From the NCBI GenBank assembly GCA_023268155.1, contig JALNKM010000003.1, forward strand, positions 62,001-126,000: 64,000 bases of DNA. The letters run 5' to 3'. This DNA comes from Candidatus Geocrenenecus huangii. GTDB taxonomy: Archaea > Thermoproteota > Nitrososphaeria_A > Caldarchaeales > Wolframiiraptoraceae. Position numbers and translations under genes: made by a program. Positions 18,176-27,657 of this stretch are shown in pieces; position 1 is the first letter of the stretch, and each line of letters starts with the position of its first letter. The notes below the pieces were generated by a model. The model was not told the origin of the DNA. It ran no database searches and saw only the letters and a list, made by a program, of their open reading frames with translations.

Positions 18176-19203
18176 ACATACACCATTATTTTTCTTATCA
18201 GACTTCTATGTATTCTTATCTTATAATATTCTTGTAACCTGTATCCTGCGTCCGTTGCAATGTCCTCAATGCTTATTTCCTCAGGTGTCACCAAGGCTAT
18301 TGTGCTTTCATCCTTAAGGTGTTCTTTTGCTTCGAAGAAAAATGCTTCTAGTAAGTTGGTTAAAGAATAACCTAGTACCGTTGTTGACCTTCCATAGGGC
18401 GGGTCTGTAACCACACTATCAAAGAATCTCCTAAACATTAGTTTCCTAGCGTCTCCTACAATTATGTTTTCTAGACCCGGAGTGTAGTATCTTAGATTTC
18501 TTAAAGATCCCAAAGCTATCCACTTCTTCAGTTCTACGCCGTAGACTTCGTATCCGAGAAGTATCGCTTCGACCATTATTCCTCCTGTCCCAGAGAATGG
18601 ATCTAGTATCCTACCACCGATCTTCGTTCGACTTAGATTGACTAAACATCTTGAAAGGTCGGGTTGCATAGCAGAGGGTAGTGTGAATGGCCTTCTCCCC
18701 GCAACCCTATAGTAGAAGAATCTTTTAGGTTTAGTCTTTCTTATTACTCCTATGTATGTTTTTTCAGGAGATGAAATGAACGTTACTGTGTAATCCGGAT
18801 TTCTTAGATCTACTTTTAGATCAGGTATGCTATCGATTATTAGGCTTCCAATCTCTTTCTCAAGCTCTGTTTTTCTAAGGCTTACACCATCTATGGTTAC
18901 CCCCCTCACGAGTATGGTCGAATCGGATTGGACAATATCTTTAATTGTGGAAATATCAACTGCAGATAAGATGTCTTTTTCAGTAGTCTCCGTCTCGAAT
19001 AGTAGCTGAGCCGACATCTTCGTATACGCAGTTCTATCCACGACCTCTCCTGCAACGCTGCCTAATGTTTCCGCGATGAGTATTCTTCCTTCTCTCTTGA
19101 GTATCTTATGCTGTGGGTGGAGTAGAGATAATACTGCTTTAATCTCTCCGAAAGGTAATTCTTTATCAACACCTGATAACAAGAAAAGATATCTTTCATC
19201 CAT
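18172..19203 (-). CDS. trmG10: tRNA (guanine-10-N2)-methyltransferase, Trm-G10 type
   Basis: The protein has an N-terminal THUMP-type tRNA-binding half followed by a Rossmann methyltransferase: AdoMet motif I RILDPFSGTGGIMVEA and the catalytic N6/N2-amine motif TDPPYGRS. The 343-residue length fits the archaeal G10 dimethyltransferase, which modifies G10 in the D-stem junction. It overlaps prs upstream by 8 bp and rnz downstream by 4 bp, placing it in the middle of a tightly packed tRNA-maturation operon. Confidence 0.9.
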   Translation of the reverse strand: MDERYLFLLSGVDKELPFGEIKAVLSLLHPQHKILKREGRILIAETLGSVAGEVVDRTAYTKMSAQLLFETETTEKDILSAVDISTIKDIVQSDSTILVRGVTIDGVSLRKTELEKEIGSLIIDSIPDLKVDLRNPDYTVTFISSPEKTYIGVIRKTKPKRFFYYRVAGRRPFTLPSAMQPDLSRCLVNLSRTKIGGRILDPFSGTGGIMVEAILLGYEVYGVELKKWIALGSLRNLRYYTPGLENIIVGDARKLMFRRFFDSVVTDPPYGRSTTVLGYSLTNLLEAFFFEAKEHLKDESTIALVTPEEISIEDIATDAGYRLQEYYKIRIHRSLIRKIMVYV

Positions 19204-20071
19204 ACTTTTTCTTTAGTTCCTCGGAGATTATGCCTGCAACCGTGTATTCCGTAAACCTGTTCGGGACGGTGTCCGATGCTATTATCCTATCAGCGCCTGC
19301 GTTAAAGATTCTCTCGACTGCGTTACCAACTAACAGAGCATGAATACATGTTGCATAAATCTTCTTGAAGCCTCGCCTTTTCAGGAGCTTGATTAATTCA
19401 ACCATCGTCCCACCCGTACTTATTATGTCGTCGACCACTATTGCTTCTATTCCTGGAAGACCGTCAAGTTCTACTTTTACCTGACCTGTGACCCTATCCC
19501 TTTCGGATTGAGCTGAAGCATATTCTACTCCTAGTTGTTCTGCTACCATCTTGGCCATATCTAGACCTTTCTTCCCGACGGAGATTACGACTGGCTTACT
19601 AAACCTGTGCTCCTTAATATGAGCCGCCAGAGGTTTCTCCCCTCTCAGGTCTATGATAGGGGTCGGCGATTCCTGGATTATCCAAGGACAATGAATGTTT
19701 ACCGTGTATGTTTTCTTTAATCCTAGCTTGTGCAGTATCTTCAACAATGTCTTGAAGCTAACTGCTTCGCCATCTAGGAATCTCTTATCCTGCCTGGTAT
19801 AAGCGAGATAAGGTGAAACTAGCTCAACTGAACTCGCCCCCAAGTCTAGTAAGGTATCAATAAGCAGAAATGTCTGGATTATGTGTGTATCCTGCGGTGG
19901 ATGCATGCCTTGTATTATGACTACGTCCTCATTTTTCACAGATTTTTTTATCCTAATATAACTTTCAGAGTCTGGGAAGAATTTCTGTTCAACTTCTATA
20001 AGGTCTGCTTTCAAGATATTTGATATCTTGTAAGCGATTTCAAGAGATGATGGGCCAGCAACTAGCTCCAT
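19196..20071 (-). CDS. prs: Ribose-phosphate pyrophosphokinase
   Basis: PRPP synthetase makes phosphoribosyl pyrophosphate for nucleotide, histidine and cofactor synthesis. Seen are the N-terminal half with VIIQGMHPPQDTHIIQTFL and SPYLAYTRQDKRF, and the PRPP-binding loop VVDDIISTGGTMVELI. I choose the ATG at 20071 (291 aa), with GGAGAG 8 nt upstream, over the in-frame GTG at 20086. It sits between alaX (about 19 bp gap) and trmG10 (8 bp overlap). A PRPP enzyme inside a tRNA-processing operon is a packing arrangement rather than an obvious functional link. Confidence 0.95.
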   Translation of the reverse strand: MELVAGPSSLEIAYKISNILKADLIEVEQKFFPDSESYIRIKKSVKNEDVVIIQGMHPPQDTHIIQTFLLIDTLLDLGASSVELVSPYLAYTRQDKRFLDGEAVSFKTLLKILHKLGLKKTYTVNIHCPWIIQESPTPIIDLRGEKPLAAHIKEHRFSKPVVISVGKKGLDMAKMVAEQLGVEYASAQSERDRVTGQVKVELDGLPGIEAIVVDDIISTGGTMVELIKLLKRRGFKKIYATCIHALLVGNAVERIFNAGADRIIASDTVPNRFTEYTVAGIISEELKKKYG

Positions 20072-20090
20072 ACAATATCTCTCCACGGAT

Positions 20091-20795
20091 TTACATTAAA
20101 ACTATTTCTAATCTCTTATTGAACTTTCCTTTGTTGACGGTTTTTAATATCTTTATTCTCCCCACTTCTCTGGTATTCGATACGTGTGTTCCACCATCTA
20201 GTTGAGCGTCGAATCCTTCTATCTCAACTACTCTCAAGACAGGCAGATTCGGTATAAGCTCAGGTCTTATCCGAATCAGCTGGAGATTATTCACTAATTC
20301 TTCCCTCGGTATAAACTTAATCTTGACATCTCTACCTTCATCTACAATCTTGTTCGCCTCAAACTCTATCCTCTCAACTTTTTCTTTACCTAGATCTTCT
20401 AAAGTGAAGTCTATTCTAGCTTTATCTTCACTGATCTGGCTTCCCGTTATGGTGGAATTGTATAAATGGTATACGACTCCTGCAAGAATATGTAACGCTG
20501 TATGATAACGCATGTGCTTGTATCTTTTCTCCCAATCTATTATGCCTCTCACTAACGTACCCTTACTAGGCATCAGCCCTTCTACTACGTGATATACATG
20601 CTCGTCTTTCTTTAAGACATTCTTGACCTGCGACCGATGCATCCCCCATTTTATCCAGCCTGAATCACTCGGTTGACCACCGCCTTCAGGATAAAATGCC
20701 GTCTTATCAAGTACGATACCTTCATCCTTCACGTTTATTACTATTGCTTCGAACTCACGAAGATAGCAATCTCTCAAGTAAAGAAGGTCGGTCAT
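20091..20795 (-). CDS. alaX: Alanyl-tRNA editing protein AlaX
   Basis: A free-standing editing domain that hydrolyses Ser- or Gly-tRNA(Ala). Features are TAFYPEGGGQPSD, the zinc motif HTALHILAG and the second motif DGGTHVSNTREVG, where the first cysteine ligand of AlaRS-type domains is aspartate. The length (234 aa) fits the medium AlaX group. The ATG at 20795 (MTDLLYLRD) matches the family N-terminus; the frame extends to 20837 without similarity. It is the first gene of the minus-strand operon with prs, trmG10 and rnz. Confidence 0.92.
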   Translation of the reverse strand: MTDLLYLRDCYLREFEAIVINVKDEGIVLDKTAFYPEGGGQPSDSGWIKWGMHRSQVKNVLKKDEHVYHVVEGLMPSKGTLVRGIIDWEKRYKHMRYHTALHILAGVVYHLYNSTITGSQISEDKARIDFTLEDLGKEKVERIEFEANKIVDEGRDVKIKFIPREELVNNLQLIRIRPELIPNLPVLRVVEIEGFDAQLDGGTHVSNTREVGRIKILKTVNKGKFNKRLEIVLM

Positions 20796-20899
20796 TCCAG
20801 AAAATGTTGTTAAAGCTGGATGAAAAATATTTCCCACACATAGTCACTACAGCATGGAAAGAGATATTATATTTTAGTACCTTCTCTAAAAGATAATCT

Positions 20900-21400
20900 A
20901 TGAGCTTGGCGGGAGACGTATATAGAAGGATAAGATCCATCTTTGAAGATACGCCACACCGTTTCGGCTGGATAGATGAATATGTTGCAGGCTCAGGTAG
21001 ACCCATAAACTTCGACCAAGTTAAATGGGTGAGGGAAAAGGGAATCACCATGATAATATCATTAACTGAGTCGCCTTTACCGGATGAATGGACGAGAACT
21101 CTTAGCATAAAGTATATGCATTTTCCGATAAAAGATCACTCGGCTCCTTCCGTAGAGGTCTTGGAGAGGATAGTCAATGAAGTAATAAAGGAGGTTGAGG
21201 CTGGGGGCAGAGTGCTAGTTCATTGTGCAGCCGGTCTAGGTAGAACAGGGACGGCTCTTGCATCATACTTGATAGCTAAGAAGAAGATCCCGCCTGAAGA
21301 AGCTATAAGCATTATTAGAAAGATTAGACCTGGTTCAATTGAACAGAATCAAGAGAAATCGGTATACGAGTTCTATAGGAGATTGAATGAGCTTAGATAA
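20900..21400 (+). CDS. Dual-specificity/tyrosine protein phosphatase
   Basis: The 166-residue protein carries the CX5R active-site loop HCAAGLGRTGTA, with the general-acid aspartate likely in the PIKDHSAPS loop, and the N-terminal FGWIDEYVAGSGRP typical of small archaeal PTPs. It removes phosphate from phosphotyrosine (and possibly Ser/Thr). A TATA-like TATTATATTTTA about 31 nt before the ATG is embedded in the leader of the divergent alaX operon. It is convergent with hel308, ending 14 bp away. Confidence 0.92.
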   Translation: MSLAGDVYRRIRSIFEDTPHRFGWIDEYVAGSGRPINFDQVKWVREKGITMIISLTESPLPDEWTRTLSIKYMHFPIKDHSAPSVEVLERIVNEVIKEVEAGGRVLVHCAAGLGRTGTALASYLIAKKKIPPEEAISIIRKIRPGSIEQNQEKSVYEFYRRLNELR

Positions 21401-21414
21401 TCTATCGATCTTGT

Positions 21415-23550
21415 CTAGACCTGTTCAAGTATCTTCTCAGCTATCCTTCTACCTATTCCCAAGACTCTCGTTAAGTCTTCGACTGTTACAGCTCTAAGCT
21501 TTTCTATAGATGTGTATCCAGCTCTGTATAATGCTCTCGCTCTAACTCTTCCTATGCCCTTCAATCTAGTAAGAGGTAAGAGTTCTTCTCTAACACCGTG
21601 CTTGATCCTCTCCGACAGCTTCTCGAAAGGTATGACGAACCTTGTATTTCCAGAAACCTTAGCTATCTGAGATGCTGAGTATGCAATCCATTCAGCGGTT
21701 TCTCTTAAAGCGGCCATGTCTCCAGGCTGTACACCGAATCTATCGTATAGCTCCGCTTCCGGAAGTTCTTCTATCCATCCTTCTAGCACCATTGATAGCC
21801 TTACGGCATCGAGGTATTCATCATAATTGGGGTCATCGGCATCTGCTGGAGGAATAATCATCCCATCTCTATATTTCTCTACATACTCTTCTAGAATTGA
21901 GGTGCTTAATTTCTTCATGGGTATTCTTGGGACCTCAGGAGTAAAAGCAATTAGATGCAGCATCCCGAACGTGTTCACTATGGAGCCGGCTTTCTCAAAA
22001 TTTTCAAGCAATATCTTAGCTGTTAGAGGATCAATGTACAGTTGGGAGACCCTAACTCCAAGCTTCGTAGCTCTTAAGCGATTTCCATCTATCTCAATAA
22101 ATCTATATGACTTCAGAAACTCTAGAGTTGACTCTATCTTGCTCCTTACAACCCTTGAACCGTATAGGTAACCTAGGTAGGTTTCTTCAAAGAATCTCAG
22201 CAGGTTGGAGATACTTTCAACCTCAGCCGAAGATATTATCGCCAGAACATGTGTTCTCAAATGCTTTTCTGAAGATAATCTAGAAACGATCTTCTCAAGC
22301 TCGCCGTTGACGTATTCTTGGATAATGTAGTTCTTTTCCTCTTCCGTCCTAGATATTGTTACAGCGTATCCTATCTCATCGTATCTAGGTCTACCAGCTC
22401 TACCGCAGAATTGTTTATACTCTATCACGGGGATCTTCTGGTATCCATATCCGGGAACATACCTCTTAACCTCAGTTATCAAGACCATTCTAGCAGGGAG
22501 GTTTACTCCCGCAGCCAGAGTTGGCGTGGCTACGACGGTTTTCAAAACCCTGTTTCTGAAAGCTTCTTCAATTATCTTTCTATGATAAGAGGCCAACCCA
22601 GCGTGATGGAATGCTGCACCCGCTTCTACAAGCCTAGCTAGATTTTCAGTAAAGCCGCTTCTCTCTTCCGATATTAGTTCAGTTGAATATTCTCTAAGCA
22701 TCTCTCTTTCCTCCCATGAAATTATGTCTAGTCTTTCATTAAATGCTTGAGCTATCTTGTATGCGTAGTCTTCAGCTTTCTTTCTCGTGGAAGCGAAGAC
22801 TAAGACTTGACCACCCTCCTCGACTATGTTTAGGATAGCATTTACAACCACATTCTTGTGGAGGACATTCAATTCCTTGATTTCTCCATCTTCGAATTCG
22901 ATCGTAGAATCAGTCAATACTCCTTCCTTCAACGGGACAGGCCTCCAATCTGACTTGATAACCTTTGCGTTTAACCATTCACCTAAGTCCTCTGCATTGC
23001 TTATCGTTGCGCTTAACCCAATATACTGAGCTTTAGGCAGTATTCTTCTAAGTCTCGTTATTACGATCTCTAATGTGGGGCCACGTTCACTATCATTTAC
23101 TAGGTGGAGTTCATCTAATATAACAAGTGATATATCTTTGATCCATTGAGCTCCATGCCTTAAGAGGCTGTCAGCTTTCTCGTTCGTTGATACAATAATA
23201 TCGAATGTTTGAAGCCATGGATCTGAAGAATCATAATCACCTGTAGAGATGGCTGACTTAAAACTTGAGCCAGTACATAAGATATCGTTAATCTCTACGA
23301 TTTTCTCAGATGCTAGAGCTCTTAGAGGGACTAGATATAGGACTTTACCCCCTCTAGATAGATGGGTCGATGCAGCGAGGAGAGCGGCTAAAGTCTTACC
23401 TGAAGCGGTTGGAGTAGAAAGTATGATATTCTCTCCTTCAAGTATTCCTGCTTTAATAGCTTCTTCCTGAGGGGGATAAAGTTCGGTAACGTTTTTCTTA
23501 GCGAGATTGTCCAATACGTATTTCGGGACAGGCAGTTCTCTTAGGTTCAA
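21415..23550 (-). CDS. hel308: ATP-dependent DNA helicase Hel308
   Basis: The 711-residue superfamily 2 helicase has motif I TPTASGKTLAAL, a DELH box (VILDELHLV), motif VI QFCGRAGRPRYDEIGYA, a winged-helix and ratchet region, and a C-terminal helix-hairpin-helix end (LKGIGRVRARALYRAGYT...VLGIGRRIAEKI). Hel308 unwinds lagging strands at stalled forks. It starts at a TTG directly after the stop of an open frame that fills the mcm-hel308 spacer. It lies downstream of gins23 and mcm on the same strand. Confidence 0.95.
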   Translation of the reverse strand: MNLRELPVPKYVLDNLAKKNVTELYPPQEEAIKAGILEGENIILSTPTASGKTLAALLAASTHLSRGGKVLYLVPLRALASEKIVEINDILCTGSSFKSAISTGDYDSSDPWLQTFDIIVSTNEKADSLLRHGAQWIKDISLVILDELHLVNDSERGPTLEIVITRLRRILPKAQYIGLSATISNAEDLGEWLNAKVIKSDWRPVPLKEGVLTDSTIEFEDGEIKELNVLHKNVVVNAILNIVEEGGQVLVFASTRKKAEDYAYKIAQAFNERLDIISWEEREMLREYSTELISEERSGFTENLARLVEAGAAFHHAGLASYHRKIIEEAFRNRVLKTVVATPTLAAGVNLPARMVLITEVKRYVPGYGYQKIPVIEYKQFCGRAGRPRYDEIGYAVTISRTEEEKNYIIQEYVNGELEKIVSRLSSEKHLRTHVLAIISSAEVESISNLLRFFEETYLGYLYGSRVVRSKIESTLEFLKSYRFIEIDGNRLRATKLGVRVSQLYIDPLTAKILLENFEKAGSIVNTFGMLHLIAFTPEVPRIPMKKLSTSILEEYVEKYRDGMIIPPADADDPNYDEYLDAVRLSMVLEGWIEELPEAELYDRFGVQPGDMAALRETAEWIAYSASQIAKVSGNTRFVIPFEKLSERIKHGVREELLPLTRLKGIGRVRARALYRAGYTSIEKLRAVTVEDLTRVLGIGRRIAEKILEQV

Positions 23551-23691
23551 TTAAGTCTTCCTCCAAATATTTTCTGAGTTGCTATGAGTAGATAAAGTAT
23601 TTCCATCGTTTCTCATATAGTCTTCTACCGGAAGTTCCTCATGCTCTCTCGGTAAGTAATCTGAGAAGACGCTGGCCAGAGTTTTATCCAA
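23551..23691 (-). CDS. Candidate short ORF between mcm and hel308
   Basis: After the mcm stop the same frame stays open through the whole spacer of about 190 nt and ends with TAA immediately before the TTG of hel308. The first usable start in frame is the TTG at 23691, giving 46 residues (hydrophilic, acidic: DYLPREHEELPVEDY in the middle). Exact abutment to the hel308 start suggests translational coupling. No family is recognised and an ATG is lacking, so this may be chance. Confidence 0.3.
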   Translation of the reverse strand: MDKTLASVFSDYLPREHEELPVEDYMRNDGNTLSTHSNSENIWRKT

Positions 23692-23742
23692 ACTATTAAG
23701 AACATGGATGTCTCCATTCTCAGAGAATCCCAGTATTTTTGT

Positions 23743-25764
23743 TTATGTCAATCTGTATATTCCAGGTTTAGGAGTGAATAGTTTTCCGTCGCTAAGCAAC
23801 CTGTTTAAGATCATCTTGATCTCTTGATCATCTATTCCGTACTCTTTTAGAGCTTCTCTAAGTTCGGCATCTTCCACGTATCCTTTCTTTTCCTGGATCT
23901 CTCCTATGATCTTCAGGACAGTGCTAAACTTGTCTCTAATGCTCTTCGGCTTCCCGGTCAATATAACATCTATATCTGGTTTTCCCGTCTCGACATCTAT
24001 GCCAACCTCTGACAAGCTTTTCTTCATTAGGTCAATAACGTCTAGTGCATCTTCTTCGGTAACGTAATCTCTTAGAGCGGCTCTAGCTCTTGCTTCAGCT
24101 AACCGGATCAAGGATTCGAGTTGACGAGCTGTAATAGCTATGGTTGAAGTCTGCTGGTATATGCTTCTCATCTGAAGATAGAAGTTTTCTATGAGTTTAG
24201 CTGCACGTGGAGATAACTCAGGCTGAATCCTCTTAGCGTATGCAATATATTTTTTCAAGACTTCAGGTTCTATCGGAGGCTCCGAGGATGGCGTAGACCT
24301 ACTCTGTAAGCTGAGAATATGTGTAGCGATTTTCTGATCCTGCTCTGGGATAGGCTCATCCCTAAGCACGAATATCAAATCGAATCTTGACAGTATCGTG
24401 ATTGGTAGATTGACGTTGACGGTGAAGGATTCGTAGGGGTTGTATCTTCCAAGCTCTGGATTCGCTGCTGCAAGTATGGAGGTTCTAGCATTTAAGGTGG
24501 CCACGATTCCTCCTTTCGCGATGCTGATCGTCTGCTGTGCCATCGCTTCATGTATAGCGACTCTATCTTCAGGCCTCATCTTGTCGATTTCATCTACGCA
24601 GCAGACACCCATGTCGGCTAAGACCAGAGCGCCAGCCTCCAAGATCATGTTTCCTCCCTTGTCTTTTACAACAGCTGCTGTTAATCCGGCTGCTGTAGAC
24701 CCTCTACCTGATGTGTAGACTCCTCTGGGCGCTATCTGTGCTGCGTATCTTAATAGCTGGCTCTTACCTGTTCCAGGATCTCCGACTAGTAGAACATGTA
24801 TATCTCCTCTTACTTTTACACCATCTGGGAATTGTTTCGTCCTTCCACCGAAGAGTGCTAGCATTATTGCCTTCTTGATGTGTTCTAAACCATATATGGA
24901 TGGAGCTATGCTTTCTATAAGTTTTTGATGTATGTCTGGAGAACGGGACATTTCTCTAAACATTTTTTCTTCTTCGGGAGTTATCTGGAGTGCCTCAGGT
25001 TCCTTGCTTGCTGTCTCTATACTTACTGCTTCAAGATACATTTTCGAGGTCCTTAATGGTGCTTCGACCGCCCTCTCTTGTATTGCATAAAGTATTCCCG
25101 TTACTATTACTCTGTCGCCTGGTCTAGCTTTATCTACTAAGTCCCCCCTTAACCCTATGTCCAAACTTCTAGGCAGCTGGCCAGGCGGCAGGTCTTCCGG
25201 CTTCTCCTGAACACCAATTATTTGGTAGTCATAGTATTCACTCTTATCTTCTAGTAACTCGAATTTCTGCTTTCTTCCTCTACACTTTATACTATTACAT
25301 GATTCGGGTAGGATTAGTCTCTGACCATCTTGTGAGATAGTCTGTTCAGTGCCGCATGCTCTACATTTGAAGACGGCGGTCTTTATGATAGGCTTAACTG
25401 AGCTGGCTCTCACAACCAGTCCATCGACAGCGATGAGTTTTCTCAAATGTGATGTTCTTATATCTCTAATCAACATAACCTCCGGGATATTGTATATTCT
25501 TACTTTGAATTCCTTGACCTGACTAGCGTACTCGGGATCTTCTATTCTCAGTTGATTCCATGCGGCCTTCTCGAGTAGAGGCAGGTACTTCAATGGTTCG
25601 TTCACGACTAGGTGACTTAATTCTTCATCGAAGATTATTAAGTCGTTGAAGTCTAGAGCTATACTCGTCGCTCTCTGAGCTGCAGACCTCGCTATTATTG
25701 AACGGTATTTCTCCTGCTTGAAGAACTCATTAATCCTGTCTTCAATACGTGCGATGCTACTCAT
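23743..25764 (-). CDS. mcm: Replicative helicase MCM
   Basis: The MCM hexamer unwinds DNA at forks. The sequence has an N-terminal domain with a zinc site (CRACG ... C-x4-C), the AAA+ core with Walker A GDPGTGKSQLL, Walker B CCVDEIDKM, arginine finger SRFDLIF, and a C-terminal winged helix (DAELREALKEYG...). The ATG at 25764 (673 aa) lies 2 nt after the gins23 stop and is preceded by GGGGTGAAG in that gene. The reading frame extends upstream inside gins23 but without MCM similarity. The operon gins23-mcm is the usual arrangement in Sulfolobus-like archaea. No intein. Confidence 0.96.
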   Translation of the reverse strand: MSSIARIEDRINEFFKQEKYRSIIARSAAQRATSIALDFNDLIIFDEELSHLVVNEPLKYLPLLEKAAWNQLRIEDPEYASQVKEFKVRIYNIPEVMLIRDIRTSHLRKLIAVDGLVVRASSVKPIIKTAVFKCRACGTEQTISQDGQRLILPESCNSIKCRGRKQKFELLEDKSEYYDYQIIGVQEKPEDLPPGQLPRSLDIGLRGDLVDKARPGDRVIVTGILYAIQERAVEAPLRTSKMYLEAVSIETASKEPEALQITPEEEKMFREMSRSPDIHQKLIESIAPSIYGLEHIKKAIMLALFGGRTKQFPDGVKVRGDIHVLLVGDPGTGKSQLLRYAAQIAPRGVYTSGRGSTAAGLTAAVVKDKGGNMILEAGALVLADMGVCCVDEIDKMRPEDRVAIHEAMAQQTISIAKGGIVATLNARTSILAAANPELGRYNPYESFTVNVNLPITILSRFDLIFVLRDEPIPEQDQKIATHILSLQSRSTPSSEPPIEPEVLKKYIAYAKRIQPELSPRAAKLIENFYLQMRSIYQQTSTIAITARQLESLIRLAEARARAALRDYVTEEDALDVIDLMKKSLSEVGIDVETGKPDIDVILTGKPKSIRDKFSTVLKIIGEIQEKKGYVEDAELREALKEYGIDDQEIKMILNRLLSDGKLFTPKPGIYRLT

Positions 25765-25766
25765 TT

Positions 25767-26297
25767 CTACTTCACCCCTACAGGCGAGGCCGACTTCAAC
25801 CATTCGTCGATTATATTCCTTAAAGTATCATAGAGCAGCTCTTCTTCTCTCGTAAGATTTTCAACCAAGCTTACGTCAATCCTCTTAGATGCGAATCCAA
25901 GTATCTTGTTAAGCCTTAAAGAGATTATATCAACTATTATGTTCTTTGTATTCTGGTCTAGCCTATCCATGTCTTCTCTGGACATTAGATAGAAATATCT
26001 GGGTAGTTCTTGTAATTCTCCAGGATTGTTTTTCTCCTTCCATTCTAACTGTATCAGGGTCTTCAAATCCATGATCTTGTCTCCACACTCTACTATCCCT
26101 GCTTCCTCGAGTTTAGATGCCGCCCACTTGCTAATCGTCAAAGTGGCCCCCTTCCTCAGGTTCTCGAAGACTTTTCCAGGTAGAACGAGCCGCTGAACAT
26201 CCTTCAGTAACGTAACCTTCTTTTCAGAATTATCGTATTCCAGTTTTACTAACTCGAGCTGTTTCCTGAATTCTTGTATAATGGCTTCGACCCCCAT
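25767..26297 (-). CDS. gins23: GINS complex subunit Gins23
   Basis: The 176-residue protein has the GINS pattern: a beta-rich small domain (ATLTISKWAASKLEEAGIVE) and helical segments (KTLIQLEWKEKN, PRYFYLMSREDMDRL). Its place directly before mcm identifies it as the 23-type subunit. GINS with MCM and the Cdc45/RecJ homologue forms the CMG-like helicase. I start it at the ATG at 26297 (MGVEAIIQEF); the frame runs to a TTG at 26366 with no expected domain. A second GINS gene is at 51.4 kb. Confidence 0.8.
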   Translation of the reverse strand: MGVEAIIQEFRKQLELVKLEYDNSEKKVTLLKDVQRLVLPGKVFENLRKGATLTISKWAASKLEEAGIVECGDKIMDLKTLIQLEWKEKNNPGELQELPRYFYLMSREDMDRLDQNTKNIIVDIISLRLNKILGFASKRIDVSLVENLTREEELLYDTLRNIIDEWLKSASPVGVK

Positions 26298-26459
26298 CTT
26301 CCCTGTAAAAAGTTGTAGGCAGTAGGATTTATCTAAGAGAGAGTACGCTGAAAATGAATTAGACAACAGTATTCGCTAAGAAATACTTTGAAATGACTTG
26401 GAATCCCAGATAGAATAAAGTTAAACAAAAATACAGGCTTTACATAGAATATTCGTAGT

Positions 26460-26909
<450 letters not shown>

Positions 26910-27025
26910 CGGGCCCGGCGGGCTTTGAACCCGCGACCCCCGGGTTTCTTCAACTCTAGGTTAAAAGCTTCACCAGAAGCTTCCCAGCTTCTTCCGGTGC
27001 TCTATCCTGGCTGAGCTACGGGCCC
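26910..27025 (-). tRNA. tRNA-Lys (UUU) with two introns
   Basis: The 116-nt gene has acceptor GGGCCCG/CGGGCCC, D arm GCTC/GAGC and T arm GCGGG/CCCGC, but no normal anticodon arm unless two inserts are removed. Deleting 26969-26993 (25 nt, between positions 30 and 31, containing the hairpin AGAAGC/GCTTCT) and 26946-26961 (16 nt, canonical 37/38) restores CCGGG-CTTTTAA-CCCGG with anticodon TTT at 26963-26965 and a 75-nt mature tRNA. Splicing would need sequential action of an endonuclease tolerant of relaxed bulge-helix-bulge motifs. Confidence 0.85.
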
Positions 27026-27092
27026 CATCTACAATGCTAGATATAATGATTCAAATAAATATTTCTCTACATGGATCTGTTATGAATCTGAG

Positions 27093-27657
27093 ATGTCAAG
27101 AATCTTAGGATTATCTGGTTGAGGCTATTCGAAAAAATAGGGACTATAGTAAGTGTTTAGGGATGAACGTTATATCGTATAGCCCTCGAGCTAGACCTGA
27201 AGATGCTGCGAAAATAGGTGTCAAGCTCGTGTCACTGGAGGAACTCCTAAAAAACTCCGATATCATAGTGTTAACTACATCATACTCTCCTGAAAAGTAT
27301 CATTTAATAAACGAAGAAAGACTAAGAATCATGAAGAAGAATAGCTATTTAATAAATGTAGCACGAGGCGAGCTAATTGATGAAGAAGCATTAGCTAAAG
27401 CATTGCAGGAGAATTGGATAGCTGGAGCTGCATTAGATGTCATGGAGAAAGAACCTCCTTCACCCGATAATAAGCTATTACAGCTTGACAATATCGTCAT
27501 CACGCATCATACAGCATCTCATACACTAGAAGCTCTTAAGAATATGGGAGACATAGTTACTGAGAATATCCTTCTAGCCCTGGAAGGGAAAACACCAAAG
27601 AATATCGCTAACCCAGAAGTTCTCGAAAAGCCTAATCTTAGAATAAAAATAAGGTAG
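27093..27657 (+). pseudogene. Decaying D-2-hydroxyacid dehydrogenase
   Basis: From 27163 the frame encodes the NAD-binding half of a D-isomer-specific 2-hydroxyacid dehydrogenase: NVISYSPRA, SDIIVLTTSYSP, LINVARGELIDEEAL with the catalytic Arg, AALDVMEKEPP and the ITHHTASHT region with the active-site His. The N-terminal catalytic domain is gone. Just upstream, pieces of the Rossmann entry (ATG at 27093: RILGLSG, stop, GYSKK; then IGTIV; then SKCLGMNV) occur in three frames with stops, showing at least two indels. It is therefore a broken gene; expression of a 164-aa remnant is possible but unlikely to be active. Confidence 0.8.

Noticed and set aside
20091-20795. AlaX inactive because a zinc-ligand cysteine is aspartate.
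   Set aside because: To my knowledge some archaeal AlaX proteins read D-G-G-T-H-V at this place; the HxxxH pair and the rest of the site are intact, so inactivity is not supported.
23591-23707. 30-codon ATG frame in the mcm-hel308 spacer (minus strand).
   Set aside because: It is shorter than the alternative frame, does not abut hel308 and has no translation signal.
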